A stretch of 64,000 bases of DNA from Deltaproteobacteria bacterium (GCA_016218765.1 JACRCZ010000017.1:1-64000), one strand, 5' to 3'. Positions 35,276 to 44,272 are shown, counted from the stretch's first letter. Numbers and translations: made by a program. The notes: generated from the letters alone by a model not told the origin.

Positions 35276-37060
35276 ATGCGTTGCGGGTTCTTCTCGGCAC
35301 TCGTCGCACTTGCCGCTCTCGCCGCCTGCACGAAGCCCGACCGCGCCGGTCGCACTCCTCCGGACGCCGCCATCCGGGCACCCGAACCCTCCTCCGGCTG
35401 GACCGACAAGCCCGGATGGACCGCCGAACACTGGATGGTCGCCGCCGCCAACCCCCTCGCCGCAAAGGCCGGCGCCGAAATGCTCCGCGACGGCGGTTCG
35501 GCCATCGATGCCGCGATCGCCGTCGAGCTGGTCCTGACCCTCGTCGAGCCCCAGTCCAGCGGCATCGGCGGCGGCGCCTTCCTCCTCCATTGGGACGGCC
35601 GGACCGTCACGGCCTGGGACGGACGCGAAACCGCTCCCGCCGCCGCGTCCGAAACGCTGTTCCTGCGCGACGGCAAGCCGATGGAGCCGTACGACGGCAT
35701 CGTCGGCGGCCGCTCCGTCGGAGTCCCCGGCCTTCTGCGAATGCTCGAGGCGGCCCACCGCCGCTTCGGCAAGCTGGCCTGGGGCCGCCTCTTCGAGCCC
35801 GCGATCGAGGTGGCCGAGAACGGCTTTGCCGTGAGCCCGCGCCTCGCGACCCTGCTCGCGGCCGAGAAGCACCTCTCGGCCGACCCCGCCGCACGCGCCT
35901 ACTTCTACGATGCGGACGGACGGCCCAGGACGGCCGGCGCGGTGCTGCGCAACCCGGAGCTGGCCGCCGTCCTGCGCGAGCTCGCCGCCCGCGGCGCGGA
36001 CGCGTTCTACACGGGATCGATCGCCGAGGCCGTCGTGGCCAAGGTCCGCAACCATCCGGCGAACCCGGGACTCCTCACCCCCGCCGACCTGGCCGACTAC
36101 CGCCCGAAGGAACGCACGCCCCTCTGCTTCGACTACCGCCGCTGGCGCGTGTGCGGCTTCCCCCCGCCGTCCTCCGGCGGCATCGCCGTCGGCCAGATGC
36201 TCGGCATCCTGGGGACCACGGACATCGCCGCTCACCCCCCGAAGCGCTCGCCCTCCGGCGGCTGGACGCTCGATCCGCTCGCCGTCCACCTCTTCGCGGA
36301 AGCAGGACGCCTCGCCTACGCCGATCGCGCCCGCTACCTCGCGGACCCGGACTTCATCGAGGTCCCCGTCGCCGGTCTCCTCGACCCCGCCTACCTCGTG
36401 GAGCGAGCCGCCCTCATCGGCGACCGCTCCCTGGACGTCGCACCCCCCGGCACGCCGCCCGCCGCCCTCGTCGCCCACGGCGCCGATCGCAGTGCGGACC
36501 TGCCCTCGACCTCCCAGATCTCGGTCGTCGACGCGCAGGGCAACACCCTCTCCCTCACGGCGACCATCGAGGACGGATTCGGCTCGCGCCAGATGGTCCT
36601 CGGCTTCCTCCTCAACAACCAGCTCACCGACTTCTCGTTCGCCCCCGCCGACGACGCCGGACGACCGATCGCCAACCGCGTCCAGCCCGGCAAACGCCCC
36701 CGCTCCTCGATGTCCCCGCTGCTCGTCTTCGACCGCGCCGACGGCCGCTTCCTCATGACCCTCGGCTCCCCCGGCGGCTCCGCCATCATCAACTACGTGG
36801 CCAAGGTGCTCGTCGCGACGCTCGATTGGGACCTCGACGTCCAGACCGCCGTCTCCCTCCCCAACTTCGGCAGCCGCAACGGCCCTACCGAACTGGAAGC
36901 AGGCCGCGTGGACGATACCCTCGCTGACGCCCTCCGCGCCCGCGGCCACGACGTCGTGCTGGTCGAGCTGAACTCCGGCGTCCAGGCCATCGAACGCACC
37001 GCCTCCGGCTGGTTCGGTGGCGCCGACCCGCGCCGCGAAGGCGTCGCACTCGGCCGGTGA
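35276..37060 (+). CDS. ggt: gamma-glutamyltransferase
   Basis: This 594-residue Ntn-hydrolase lipoprotein cleaves gamma-glutamyl bonds, for example in glutathione. The signal has lipobox LAAC (about 15-18). Substrate-site motifs are intact: EPQSSGIGGGAFLLHWDG, WDGRETAP, VGVPGLL and PPPSSGGI. The autocleavage site is PSTSQISVVDAQGN with Thr as nucleophile. After it come LNNQLTDF, PRSSMSPLLV and GSPGGSAIINYV. The first Thr of the usual T-T/S-H pair is kept; the following His is Gln. Length fits the family. The start ATG has no clear RBS. Confidence 0.94.
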   Translation: MRCGFFSALVALAALAACTKPDRAGRTPPDAAIRAPEPSSGWTDKPGWTAEHWMVAAANPLAAKAGAEMLRDGGSAIDAAIAVELVLTLVEPQSSGIGGGAFLLHWDGRTVTAWDGRETAPAAASETLFLRDGKPMEPYDGIVGGRSVGVPGLLRMLEAAHRRFGKLAWGRLFEPAIEVAENGFAVSPRLATLLAAEKHLSADPAARAYFYDADGRPRTAGAVLRNPELAAVLRELAARGADAFYTGSIAEAVVAKVRNHPANPGLLTPADLADYRPKERTPLCFDYRRWRVCGFPPPSSGGIAVGQMLGILGTTDIAAHPPKRSPSGGWTLDPLAVHLFAEAGRLAYADRARYLADPDFIEVPVAGLLDPAYLVERAALIGDRSLDVAPPGTPPAALVAHGADRSADLPSTSQISVVDAQGNTLSLTATIEDGFGSRQMVLGFLLNNQLTDFSFAPADDAGRPIANRVQPGKRPRSSMSPLLVFDRADGRFLMTLGSPGGSAIINYVAKVLVATLDWDLDVQTAVSLPNFGSRNGPTELEAGRVDDTLADALRARGHDVVLVELNSGVQAIERTASGWFGGADPRREGVALGR

Positions 37061-37090
37061 CGCCGTGGGAGATCGGGAGGCAAGCGGGGG

Positions 37091-37154
37091 GGAGGGCGCC
37101 GAGACCGACCGACTTACCGCCTCAGCGGCAAGTCGGCCGGTCTCCGCGCCCTCC
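37091..37154. repeat. long inverted repeat (30-base arms, 4-base loop)
   Basis: Arms 37091-37120 and 37125-37154 pair at 27 of 30 positions around the loop CTCA. The arms begin GGAGGGCGC and end with CGCGCCCTCC. Flanking G and C runs could extend the stem. In minus-strand RNA two of the three mismatches would be G-U wobbles, so a hairpin would be stronger there. No U tract follows, so it is not a standard terminator. It lies between ggt and the sigma-factor gene. Confidence 0.85.
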
Positions 37155-37224
37155 TGCCCCTCCCACCTCCCCCCCCTCCCCTCCCCTCTTTACCTCCCAG
37201 CCGCAGTTCGAGTACAAGCACCCC

Positions 37225-37926
37225 ATGGGCGAGGGGTCTGCGGAACGGCGGGAGGCGCCGCAGCTCGACGATTCGGACCTCGAGTTCGTCCGCAAGATCG
37301 CCCGCTGCTTCGTCAAGCTCGTTCCCTCCGCCGTCCCCTTCGACGAGCTCCTGTCCTACGGCACCCTCGGCATGATGGACGCCCGCAAGCGCTTCGACCC
37401 CGCGCGCGGCATCCCCTTCCACGTCTTCGCCCACTACCGCATCCGCGGCGCCATCTACGACGGTCTGCGCGAGCTGAGCTGGCTCTCCCCCAACGCCTAC
37501 AAGCGCCTCCGCACCCGCGAGCGCTCCGACCTGTACATGGAGTCCCTCGCCGAGAGCGCCTCCGGCAACCCCTCCCGGACCGCCGCCGCCCAGCTCATCG
37601 GCCAGGTCGCCGCCGACATGAGCGTCGTCTACCTCACCACCGAGGCGGCCGCACAGGCACGCGAGGATCGGCCCCGCGCCGCGACGATGCCCGGCGAGGA
37701 CATCTGCGACCTCGGCCGCGTCCTCGACGAGGTCGCAAAGCTCTCCGAACAGGAACGCCTGCTGATCCGCAAGCTGTACGTCGAGGACGCCTCGCTCTCC
37801 GAGGCCGGCAAGGCGCTCGGACTCTCCCGCTCCTGGCTCTGCCGCTTCCACGCCGCCACCATCCGCAAGCTCCGCGGGCGCCTCGGCATCGCCGCCGCAG
37901 ACCCCGCCCCCGGCCCCGCCCCGTGA
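37225..37926 (+). CDS. FliA/SigF-like RNA polymerase sigma factor
   Basis: This 233-residue group 3/4 sigma factor has region 2 at about 15-85 (LVPSAVPFDELLSYGTLGMMDARKRFDPARGIPFHVFAHYRIRGAIYDGLREL), as in FliA/WhiG. Region 4 lies at about 170-225 (LSEQERLLIRKLYVEDASLSEAGKALGLSRSWLCRFHAATIRKL) with a clear HTH. The middle, region 3, is short. ATG 37225 is chosen because upstream codons in frame are Pro-rich low complexity. No anti-sigma factor or flagellar gene is adjacent. The regulon is unknown. Confidence 0.88.
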   Translation: MGEGSAERREAPQLDDSDLEFVRKIARCFVKLVPSAVPFDELLSYGTLGMMDARKRFDPARGIPFHVFAHYRIRGAIYDGLRELSWLSPNAYKRLRTRERSDLYMESLAESASGNPSRTAAAQLIGQVAADMSVVYLTTEAAAQAREDRPRAATMPGEDICDLGRVLDEVAKLSEQERLLIRKLYVEDASLSEAGKALGLSRSWLCRFHAATIRKLRGRLGIAAADPAPGPAP

Positions 37927-37999
37927 ACGAGCCCGCGCGACCGGCCCCACGACGCCTCTCCCTTTCCTTCCGCCCACCGCTCTGCCACCATCCCGCGGC

Positions 38000-39886
38000 A
38001 TGTACGAGCAGAAAGCCCTCCACGTCGACCTCGCCACGGGGTACTACCGCGTCGAACGCATCCACGACCCCGAGGTGCTCGGCCCCGTCGACTTCGGCTT
38101 CCGCGAGTGGCGCAGGAACGGCGCGTTGTGCTTCGGCGGCGGGGCCTTCATGGGCTCCGTCCTCGCCGGCTCCAACCGCCTGATCTTCACCGGCGAGTCT
38201 CCGTGCTGGGGCGGGTTCTACGTCTCCACCATGGGCGGCGCCGCCCTCGCCTTCGAGAACGTCGGCTTGAACTACGTCGCTCTCGGCGGACGCTGCCCCG
38301 CGCCCTCGGCGCTGGTCCTGCGCCGCGAGGGGCAGGAGGAGGTCGAGGTCGAGCTCGTCCCGGTGGACCTCGCCGCCGCCTGGCGGAGCTGCGAGGCGGG
38401 CGGCGAAACCGGCTGGCGCGCACTGGAGCGCCAGCTCTGGGACCGTTGCGCCGCGAGATTCTCCAACCCGCCCCGCGTCCTCGCCGTCGGCCCAGCCGCC
38501 ACGAGCAGCGACTTCGGCGCCATCGGCTCGTCCAAGATCGGTGCCAACGGCCCCACCCACGTCGAATGCTGGGCCGGCCGCGGCGGACTCGGCAGCCGCA
38601 TGGCCCGGGAACACGGCCTCTACGGCGTGGTCTTCGGCGGCTCGTTCGTCGACCGCGACCTGGACGACCGGAAGCTCGCCGATCGCTACTTCGAACAGCG
38701 CTACAAGATGCGCATGGCGCTCAAGGACAAGGAGGCCACCCGCAAGTACCGCTACGACCCCGACCTCCACACAGGAGGCACCCTCGGCGTCAACTTCACC
38801 CGGCTCAAGGAGAAGCTCTTCCACTTCAACTACCGCTCCGTCGAATGGCCCACGGACCGCCGCGCCGCGCTCCACCGCGACCTCGTCGCGCCGCACTACC
38901 TGCGACAGTTCAACGAGGAGACGATCGACCAGAAACAGTTCTCGCACTGCGGCGAGCCGTGCCCCGCCGTGTGCAAGAAGATGTGCGGACCGTACAAGAA
39001 GGACTACGAGCCGTACCAGACCTTCGGACCCCTGTGCGGCGTCTACGACCAGCGCGCCGCCGAGCACGCGGTCGGCGCCGCCGACCGCTTCGGGTTCGAC
39101 GCCATCTCCGCCGGCGGCGTGGCCGCCTGGCTCATGGAGCTGCTCGCCGACGGGATCGTCGACCCGCAGGACTGGGGACTGTCCGCCCGCCCCGTCTTCT
39201 CCCAGGAAGGCTTCCGCGTCGTCGAAGACTCGGCCCACAACGCCGCCCTCGCCACCGCCCTCCTGGACGCAATCGCAGGGCGCCGCGGCGAGCTCGACTT
39301 CTCGGACGGCGCACGCGCCGTCGCCCGCAGGATCGGCAACCGCACCGGCCGCCTGCAAGAGGTGCTCGACCGCCTCGTCGTCAACTGCGCCGGCGAGCAA
39401 GGGTGGATGGTGCCCAACCAGTACTGGGTCCCCGGCATGTTCTCGCCGCTCCCCATCCTGGGGAAATACTACCAGTACTACGGCGACGACTTCGTCCCGC
39501 CCCGCGAGCTGGGTCGCGTGAACGCCGCACGCATGGCGAACGAGCTCCTCCTCGACAACCTCGGCTTCTGCCGCTTCCACCGCGAATGGGCCGAGGAACT
39601 CCTCCCCGAGATCTTCCGCGACTTCTGGGGCGTCGACGTCGACCTGCACGCACACCACCACTCGCTCGCACGACGCCTCAACGCCCACAACCCGTCCGCC
39701 TTCTTCGAATCCGGCCGCGTCGCCGCCATCCTGCTCGGCTTCCTGCGTCGCAAACACGAAGAAGGCACGGCCCGACCGGAACTGGCCGAATGGCTCGCCC
39801 GCTTCGACGCCGACCCGCGCGAGGCCGCCCGCGACTTCTGGTACGAATCCCGAAAAGGCCTGGACGAAGCCCTCCAGGACCACTGA
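38000..39886 (+). CDS. aldehyde:ferredoxin oxidoreductase family (tungsten) enzyme
   Basis: This 628-residue tungstopterin enzyme oxidises aldehydes to acids (or the reverse) with ferredoxin. Family motifs are present: pterin-binding loops (FGGGAFMGSVLAGSNRLIFTGESP, STMGGAALAFENVG, GSSKIGANGPTHVECWAGRGGLG), the 4Fe-4S ligands HCGEPCPAVCKKMC and a later lone Cys in NLGFCRFH as the fourth ligand. Length matches AOR (about 605). Such enzymes are oxygen sensitive. Here the gene is followed by two ferritin-like proteins and rubredoxin, which may protect it or carry its electrons. Aldehyde specificity is not deducible. Confidence 0.93.
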   Translation: MYEQKALHVDLATGYYRVERIHDPEVLGPVDFGFREWRRNGALCFGGGAFMGSVLAGSNRLIFTGESPCWGGFYVSTMGGAALAFENVGLNYVALGGRCPAPSALVLRREGQEEVEVELVPVDLAAAWRSCEAGGETGWRALERQLWDRCAARFSNPPRVLAVGPAATSSDFGAIGSSKIGANGPTHVECWAGRGGLGSRMAREHGLYGVVFGGSFVDRDLDDRKLADRYFEQRYKMRMALKDKEATRKYRYDPDLHTGGTLGVNFTRLKEKLFHFNYRSVEWPTDRRAALHRDLVAPHYLRQFNEETIDQKQFSHCGEPCPAVCKKMCGPYKKDYEPYQTFGPLCGVYDQRAAEHAVGAADRFGFDAISAGGVAAWLMELLADGIVDPQDWGLSARPVFSQEGFRVVEDSAHNAALATALLDAIAGRRGELDFSDGARAVARRIGNRTGRLQEVLDRLVVNCAGEQGWMVPNQYWVPGMFSPLPILGKYYQYYGDDFVPPRELGRVNAARMANELLLDNLGFCRFHREWAEELLPEIFRDFWGVDVDLHAHHHSLARRLNAHNPSAFFESGRVAAILLGFLRRKHEEGTARPELAEWLARFDADPREAARDFWYESRKGLDEALQDH

Positions 39887-39956
39887 CGCACACCCCGCTC
39901 TGCCCGCCCTTCCCACCCTTCCCCGCACTCCCCACGCCCTCCCCACGCCCTCCGGG

Positions 39957-39985
39957 TTGACCGCGCCGCCCGGCGGCAGTATGGG
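39957..39985 (+). promoter_or_regulatory. possible promoter of the ferritin-like gene
   Basis: TTGACC (39957-39962, 5/6 match) and TATGGG (39980-39985, 3/6) are separated by 17 bases and lie about 45 bases before ATG 40029. The -10 match is weak. Confidence 0.35.
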
Positions 39986-40028
39986 TCGGGAGGCTGTCGA
40001 CGGGCGAACGCCCGCAGGAGGACGCACG

Positions 40029-40544
40029 ATGGATCGCATGGCCTCGATCGAGCTGGCACTCAAGAACGAACAGACCGAAATGGCGTACTACCGCGCGGAG
40101 GCAAAGCGCTCCACCAACCCCCTCGCCCGGGCGATGTTCGAAACGCTCGCCCGCGACGAGGAAGAACACGCCCGCCGACTCCGCGGACTCCACGAACGCC
40201 TGCTCGCCAAAGGATGCTGGCCCCTGGACCTCGCCGTCGAGGTCCAGGGCACCAACATCCGCTCCGTGCTCGACGGACTCGTCGCGCGCGTCTCCTCGGC
40301 CATACATTGCGAGGAGGACGACATCGAGGCTCTCCGCAAGGCCGCGAAGTTCGAGGCCAGTGGTGCGAAATTCTACGCCACGTTGTCCGACGCTTGCGAG
40401 AACCCCATGGAGAAGTCGTTCTTCCGCTTCCTCGCCGGCATCGAACGCGAACACCTGCTGTCGATCGAAGCCTCGCTGTCGTTCTTCCAGGACCCGGAAG
40501 GGTTCAATCTTGCAAGAGATAAGGGCGGACTCGACGGAGCGTAG
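40029..40544 (+). CDS. ferritin-like (rubrerythrin-type) di-iron protein
   Basis: This 171-residue four-helix di-iron protein carries two E-x-x-H-type motifs. The first half has IELALKNEQTEMAYYRAEA with RDEEEHARRLRGL. The second half has EALRKAAKFEASGAKFYATL with GIEREHLLSIE. Such proteins reduce peroxide or store iron using electrons from rubredoxin; the rubredoxin domain usually fused to them is absent here and is encoded by a separate small gene at 42221. The start has an excellent RBS (GCAGGAGGACGC). Confidence 0.9.
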   Translation: MDRMASIELALKNEQTEMAYYRAEAKRSTNPLARAMFETLARDEEEHARRLRGLHERLLAKGCWPLDLAVEVQGTNIRSVLDGLVARVSSAIHCEEDDIEALRKAAKFEASGAKFYATLSDACENPMEKSFFRFLAGIEREHLLSIEASLSFFQDPEGFNLARDKGGLDGA

Positions 40545-40685
40545 TCTTTTCTTTCACCCCTTCCCTTTACATCCCCCTTTACACGGCCCCCTGGAGCGCG
40601 TTACAGTTCCGACGATTGCGGGGAGGCCCGGCGTACGGGCAAGCTGGGGGCGCGTAAAGGCGGGCCACAAGTGGGAGGCCTTTCG

Positions 40686-42049
40686 ATGATACGGGCACCG
40701 GCGCGCATCTTGATCGTGGATGACGAACAGCGCGTCCGCGAGTCGCTGGGGACCTTCCTCCGCGACCGGGAGCACGAGGTCGACCTGGCCTCGGGCGGGG
40801 ACGAGGCGCTGGCGCTGGCCGCGAAGAACGGCTACCACATGGTCATCCTCGACATCCGCATGCCGGGCAAGGACGGCATTACCGTCCTGCGCGAGCTGAA
40901 GTCCCACCAGCCCGAGCTGCCCGTCCTCATGATCACCGCCTACGCCGACGTCTCCGATGCCGTCACCGCGATGCGCTGCGGGGCCTACGACTACGTCATC
41001 AAACCCTTCGACCCGGAGGAGATCGCCCTCGCCGTCCAGGACGTCGTCTCGCACAACGCCCTGGTCCGCGAGAACCAGTTCCTGCGCCAGAAACTCGCCG
41101 AGCGCGAGAAGTTCGAGGAGCTCGTCGGCCGCTCGCCCCCATGCGCGGCGCCTTCGACACCATCGCCGCCGTCGCCGACACCAACGTCGCCGTGCTCATC
41201 ACCGGCGAGAGCGGGACCGGAAAGGAGCTCCTCGCCCGCACCGTCCATCGCCGCTCGCCCCGCGCCGAGGGCCCGTTCGTGGTCCTCAATTGCGGCGGCC
41301 TTCCGGAGCCGCTGCTGGAGGCGGAGTTGTTCGGCTACGAGCCGGGCGCGTTCGACGGCGCCACCTCCTCCCATCCGGGACGCCTGGAGAAGGCCCAGCG
41401 CGGAACCCTGCTGCTGGACGAGGTCGGCGAGCTCGGCGCCAAGGCCCAGCTCGACCTGCTGCGCGCCATCGACTCGCGCCACTTCACCCGCATCGGCAGC
41501 TCCCAGGATCTGACCGCCGACGTGCGCATCGTCGCCACCACCCGCAGCGATCTGGGCGCCGAGGTCCGTGCGGGTCGATTCCGCGAGGACCTCTTCTACC
41601 GCCTCAACGTCGTGACCGTGACCCTGCCCTCGCTGCGCGAGCGGCGCGAGGACATCTCCCTCCTCGCCAACCACTTCCTCCAGCACTACGCCCAGGAGCT
41701 CGGACGCCCCGCCCGCTCGTTCAGCCAGGAGGCCGAAGCCCTGCTCCTCTCGTACGAATGGCGCGGCAACGTGCGCGAGCTCGCCAACGCCGTCGAGCGC
41801 GCGGTCGCCGTCGGCACGACCGAGGTCGTGCATGCGGGCGACCTGCCGATCGAAGTCGCCAGCGCCGATCTGCCCAGCACCGGGCGGACCCTGCAGGACG
41901 TGGAGCGCCGCCACATCGAAGCCATCCTCGCCGAGACCGAATGGAACATCACCCACTCCGCCTCCACCCTCGGCATCGATCGCGTCACCCTCTACAACAA
42001 GATCAAGCGCTACGGCCTGAAACGCCCCACCCGCGCCAACTCCCGGTAG
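40686..42049 (+). pseudogene. NtrC-family response regulator, split by a one-base frameshift
   Basis: Frame 1 (40686 to about 41135) encodes a full receiver: LIVDDEQ, phospho-Asp in VILDIRMPG, MITAYAD, IKPFD. The AAA+ and HTH parts (41141-42049) are in another frame. Adding one C to the C5 run 41136-41140 gives ...VGRSPPMRGAFDTI, a normal NtrC linker, so the gene is one base short of intact. AAA motifs are present (GESGTGKE, LLLDEVGEL, FREDLFYRLN, HTH ITHSASTLGIDRVTLYNKI). The GAFTGA loop reads GAFDGA, the Thr replaced by Asp, so sigma-54 contact may be altered. Either a sequencing slip or a decaying gene. AAGTGGGAGG precedes ATG 40686. Confidence 0.85.
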
Positions 42050-42108
42050 CAACCCGTACCGTCCAGCCCGTTCCTGCCGCGGTGTCCCTGCCCGTGCCCG
42101 TGCCCGGC

Positions 42109-42148
42109 GACCGCTCGACCGCTCGACCGCTCGACCGCTCGACCGCAC
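42109..42148. repeat. GACCGCTC octamer repeat, five units
   Basis: Four perfect tandem copies of GACCGCTC and a fifth with one change lie between the response regulator and rubredoxin genes. The same unit, in inverse orientation, begins the actE gene at 56705. Confidence 0.9.
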
Positions 42149-42220
42149 TACCCCTCCGCCGCTCCTTCGGTTACATTCCCGCCCGCCGGGGGGTGCGCGA
42201 GCGCGCGGGAGGACCGGGTG

Positions 42221-42385
42221 ATGCAGAAGTGGGTCTGCGAGGTTTGCAACTACGTCTACGATCCGGAGAAGGGCGATCCCGACAACGGCGTCCCCCCGGG
42301 CACGCCGTTCGAGGCGATCCCGGTGACTTGGCGCTGCCCGGACTGCGGCGCCACCAAGGACGTCTTCGCACCCCAGGAGTCATGA
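42221..42385 (+). CDS. rubredoxin
   Basis: This 54-residue iron-sulfur electron carrier has the two canonical loops CEVCNYVYD and CPDCGATKD that bind one Fe through four Cys, plus the conserved PGTPFEAIP segment. It supplies single electrons, most likely to the neighbouring ferritin-like proteins. Its stop overlaps the start of the next ferritin-like gene (ATGA), so the two are coupled. Start ATG 42221 follows GGGAGGACCGGGTG. Confidence 0.95.
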   Translation: MQKWVCEVCNYVYDPEKGDPDNGVPPGTPFEAIPVTWRCPDCGATKDVFAPQES

Positions 42386-42903
42386 GCATGGACGTCGACG
42401 AGGCGATCCGGACCGCGATCGAGTTCGAAACCAGGGTGCGCGACCAGTATGTCCGCGCCGCCGCCGCCGCAACCGACCCGGCCGCCAAGAGCGTCCTGGC
42501 GACCCTCGCCAAGGAAGAACAGGGGCACCTCCAGTACCTGGAACACCGCCTGGAGGAGTGGCGGGCGAGCGGCAAGCTCACCGCCAAGCGGCTCGCGACC
42601 GCCCTGCCTTCGCCGGAGCGCATCCGGGACGGACTGGCAAGGCTCGAAGCCCGCATGAAGCCCGCGGCGACGCCGCCCGCCGGCGAGGAACAGACCCTGC
42701 GCACCGCCCTGGGCGCCGAACAGGACGTCGGCGCGTTCTACAAGCGCATGGTCGCCGAGCTGCCCGGCGAGGCACGCACGATGTTCCGCCGCTTCGTCGA
42801 GATCGAGGAGGGCCACCTTGCGATCGTCCAGGCCGAGCTGGATGCCGTCACCCGCCTCGGCTTCTGGTTCGACACGGCCGAGTTCCGCCTGGAAGAAGAG
42901 TAG
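42382..42903 (+). CDS. second ferritin-like di-iron protein
   Basis: This 173-residue protein begins [16 protein letters not shown]. Two similar halves each carry an acidic helix and an E-x-x-H motif: [17 protein letters not shown] and [14 protein letters not shown], with [14 protein letters not shown] and [13 protein letters not shown] as the partner Glu helices. It is translationally coupled to the preceding rubredoxin gene. Together the two resemble a rubrerythrin split into its two parts. A peroxide-reducing or iron-handling role is inferred. Confidence 0.9.
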   Translation: MSMDVDEAIRTAIEFETRVRDQYVRAAAAATDPAAKSVLATLAKEEQGHLQYLEHRLEEWRASGKLTAKRLATALPSPERIRDGLARLEARMKPAATPPAGEEQTLRTALGAEQDVGAFYKRMVAELPGEARTMFRRFVEIEEGHLAIVQAELDAVTRLGFWFDTAEFRLEEE

Positions 42904-42919
42904 GGGAGGGAGAGGAGAG

Positions 42920-42996
42920 CGCGGAGGGAGGGGGCGGAGGACGCGGAGATCCGATTTCACCGCTGAGACGCTGAGGGCGCCGAGAGGAACGCTGAG
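42920..42996. repeat. dispersed spacer repeat of the GCTGAGACGCTGAGG type
   Basis: The spacer before the acyl-CoA dehydrogenase holds a purine-rich stretch and then TTTCACCGCTGAGACGCTGA followed by GGGCGCCGAGAGG. Related period-9 to -12 GCTGAG/GCAGAG motifs are common as intergenic repeats in many bacterial genomes (recalled, not searched). The complementary style CTCTGCGTCTCTGCG occurs at 61623. Confidence 0.55.
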
Positions 42997-43021
42997 TCGG
43001 GAAGGGAAAGGGGCTGGGGTC

Positions 43022-44245
43022 ATGTGGGAGAACCTGCTGGACCGTGAGGCGTTGGCGGTGCGGGACGAGGCGCGGGCGTTCGTCCGCGACGTGCCGGTGG
43101 AGTTGGTGCGGGACATGGACGCGGACAAGATCCGCTTCCCGCGCGAGTACGTCCGCGGCCTGGGCGACAAGAACCTCCTCGGCCTGCGCTTCCCGCGCGC
43201 GGTCGGCGGGCGGGGGCTGCCCTGGGCCGTCGAAATGGCGGTGCTCGAGGAGATCGGCGTCCTGGGCACCGCCCTCGGCTGCGCCTTCGCCATGCCCAGC
43301 ATCGTCGGCGAGGCGCTTTCGCGCTTCGGCACCCCGGAGCAGCAGGAGCGCTGGCTGCGGCCGATGCTGCGCGGCGAGAAGATCGCGGCCGAGGCGCTGA
43401 CCGAGCCGCGCGGCGGCTCCGACTTCTTCGGCGCCACCACCACCGCCCGGCCCGAGGGCGGCGGATTCGTGCTCGACGGCGCCAAGCGCTTCGTCGTCGG
43501 CGCCGAAGGCGCGGACTTCTTCCTCGTCTACGCCAAGACCGACCCCAAGGCCCCGCGCCACAAGTCGCTCGGCCTGTTCCTGGTCGATCGCGACGCGGGC
43601 GTCAGGGTCGAGCACCTCTACGGCCTCATGGGCACTCGCGGCGGCGGCACCGGCCGCATCGTCTTCAAGGGCGTCTGCGTCCCCCGCGAAAACCTCGTCG
43701 GCGACATCGATCAGGGCGGCGAGATCTTCAACCGCATGATGGTCCCGGAACGCCTGACCAGCGCCGGAGGCGCCCTCGGCGCCGCCCGCGCGGCGCTCGA
43801 CATCGCCACCCGCTACAGCGCCAGACGCCGCGCCTTCGGCAAGGTGATCCGCGAGTTCCAGGCCGTGAGCTTCCGCCTCGCCGGCGCCGTCGCGCGCCTC
43901 GACGCGGCGCGCGCCCTGGCCTACGCCGCCTGCCGCGCCGCGGACGGCCCCGGCGACCCCCGCCGGCTCGTCTCCGAGGCCAAGAAGTTCTGCACGGAAA
44001 CCGCGTGGGACGCCGTCAACGTCGCGATGCAGACCATGGGCGGCATCGGCTACACCAACGTCTACCCCGTCGAACGCCTCCTGCGCGACGTGCGCCTCAT
44101 GACCATCTGGACCGGCACCAACGACGTCATGGACCTGCTCATCCAGCACGAGTGGTACCGCGAGGTTCTCGAGCGCGCCGCCGGCTCCCGCGACATCGAG
44201 CGCGACGTCCCCCCCGGCGGCGACGACGAGAAGGACTTCGGCTAG
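43022..44245 (+). CDS. acyl-CoA dehydrogenase
   Basis: This 407-residue FAD enzyme oxidises an acyl-CoA to the enoyl-CoA. Family signatures are seen: ALTEPRGGSDFFGATTTA (FAD/substrate), a beta domain, the ARRRAFGK helix and the C-terminal GGIGYTNVYPVERLLRDVRLMTIWTGTND. The usual catalytic Glu of the Y/W-E-G-T motif is Thr here (WTGT). Instead a Glu occurs in MVPERLTSAGG, the position used by isovaleryl- and long-chain acyl-CoA dehydrogenases, so the enzyme should be active. Substrate unknown. An electron-transfer flavoprotein gene is not in the window. Confidence 0.93.
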   Translation: MWENLLDREALAVRDEARAFVRDVPVELVRDMDADKIRFPREYVRGLGDKNLLGLRFPRAVGGRGLPWAVEMAVLEEIGVLGTALGCAFAMPSIVGEALSRFGTPEQQERWLRPMLRGEKIAAEALTEPRGGSDFFGATTTARPEGGGFVLDGAKRFVVGAEGADFFLVYAKTDPKAPRHKSLGLFLVDRDAGVRVEHLYGLMGTRGGGTGRIVFKGVCVPRENLVGDIDQGGEIFNRMMVPERLTSAGGALGAARAALDIATRYSARRRAFGKVIREFQAVSFRLAGAVARLDAARALAYAACRAADGPGDPRRLVSEAKKFCTETAWDAVNVAMQTMGGIGYTNVYPVERLLRDVRLMTIWTGTNDVMDLLIQHEWYREVLERAAGSRDIERDVPPGGDDEKDFG

Positions 44246-44272
44246 GGCCGGCCCGGCTCGGCCTTGCCCTGT

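Noticed and set aside
30533-36949. A 2138-codon minus-strand open frame
   Set aside because: Only its last 606 codons (30533-32350) have normal protein sequence and a start with RBS. The rest is antisense to the VIT/VWA and ggt genes, an effect of high GC.
37091-37154. A classic intrinsic terminator for ggt
   Set aside because: The hairpin is strong but no T tract follows on either strand, so it is listed as an inverted repeat.
41141-42049. A separate gene starting at ATG 41141 for the AAA+ half
   Set aside because: No RBS, and the Met is the normal linker residue of NtrC-type proteins. A one-base frameshift explains both halves.
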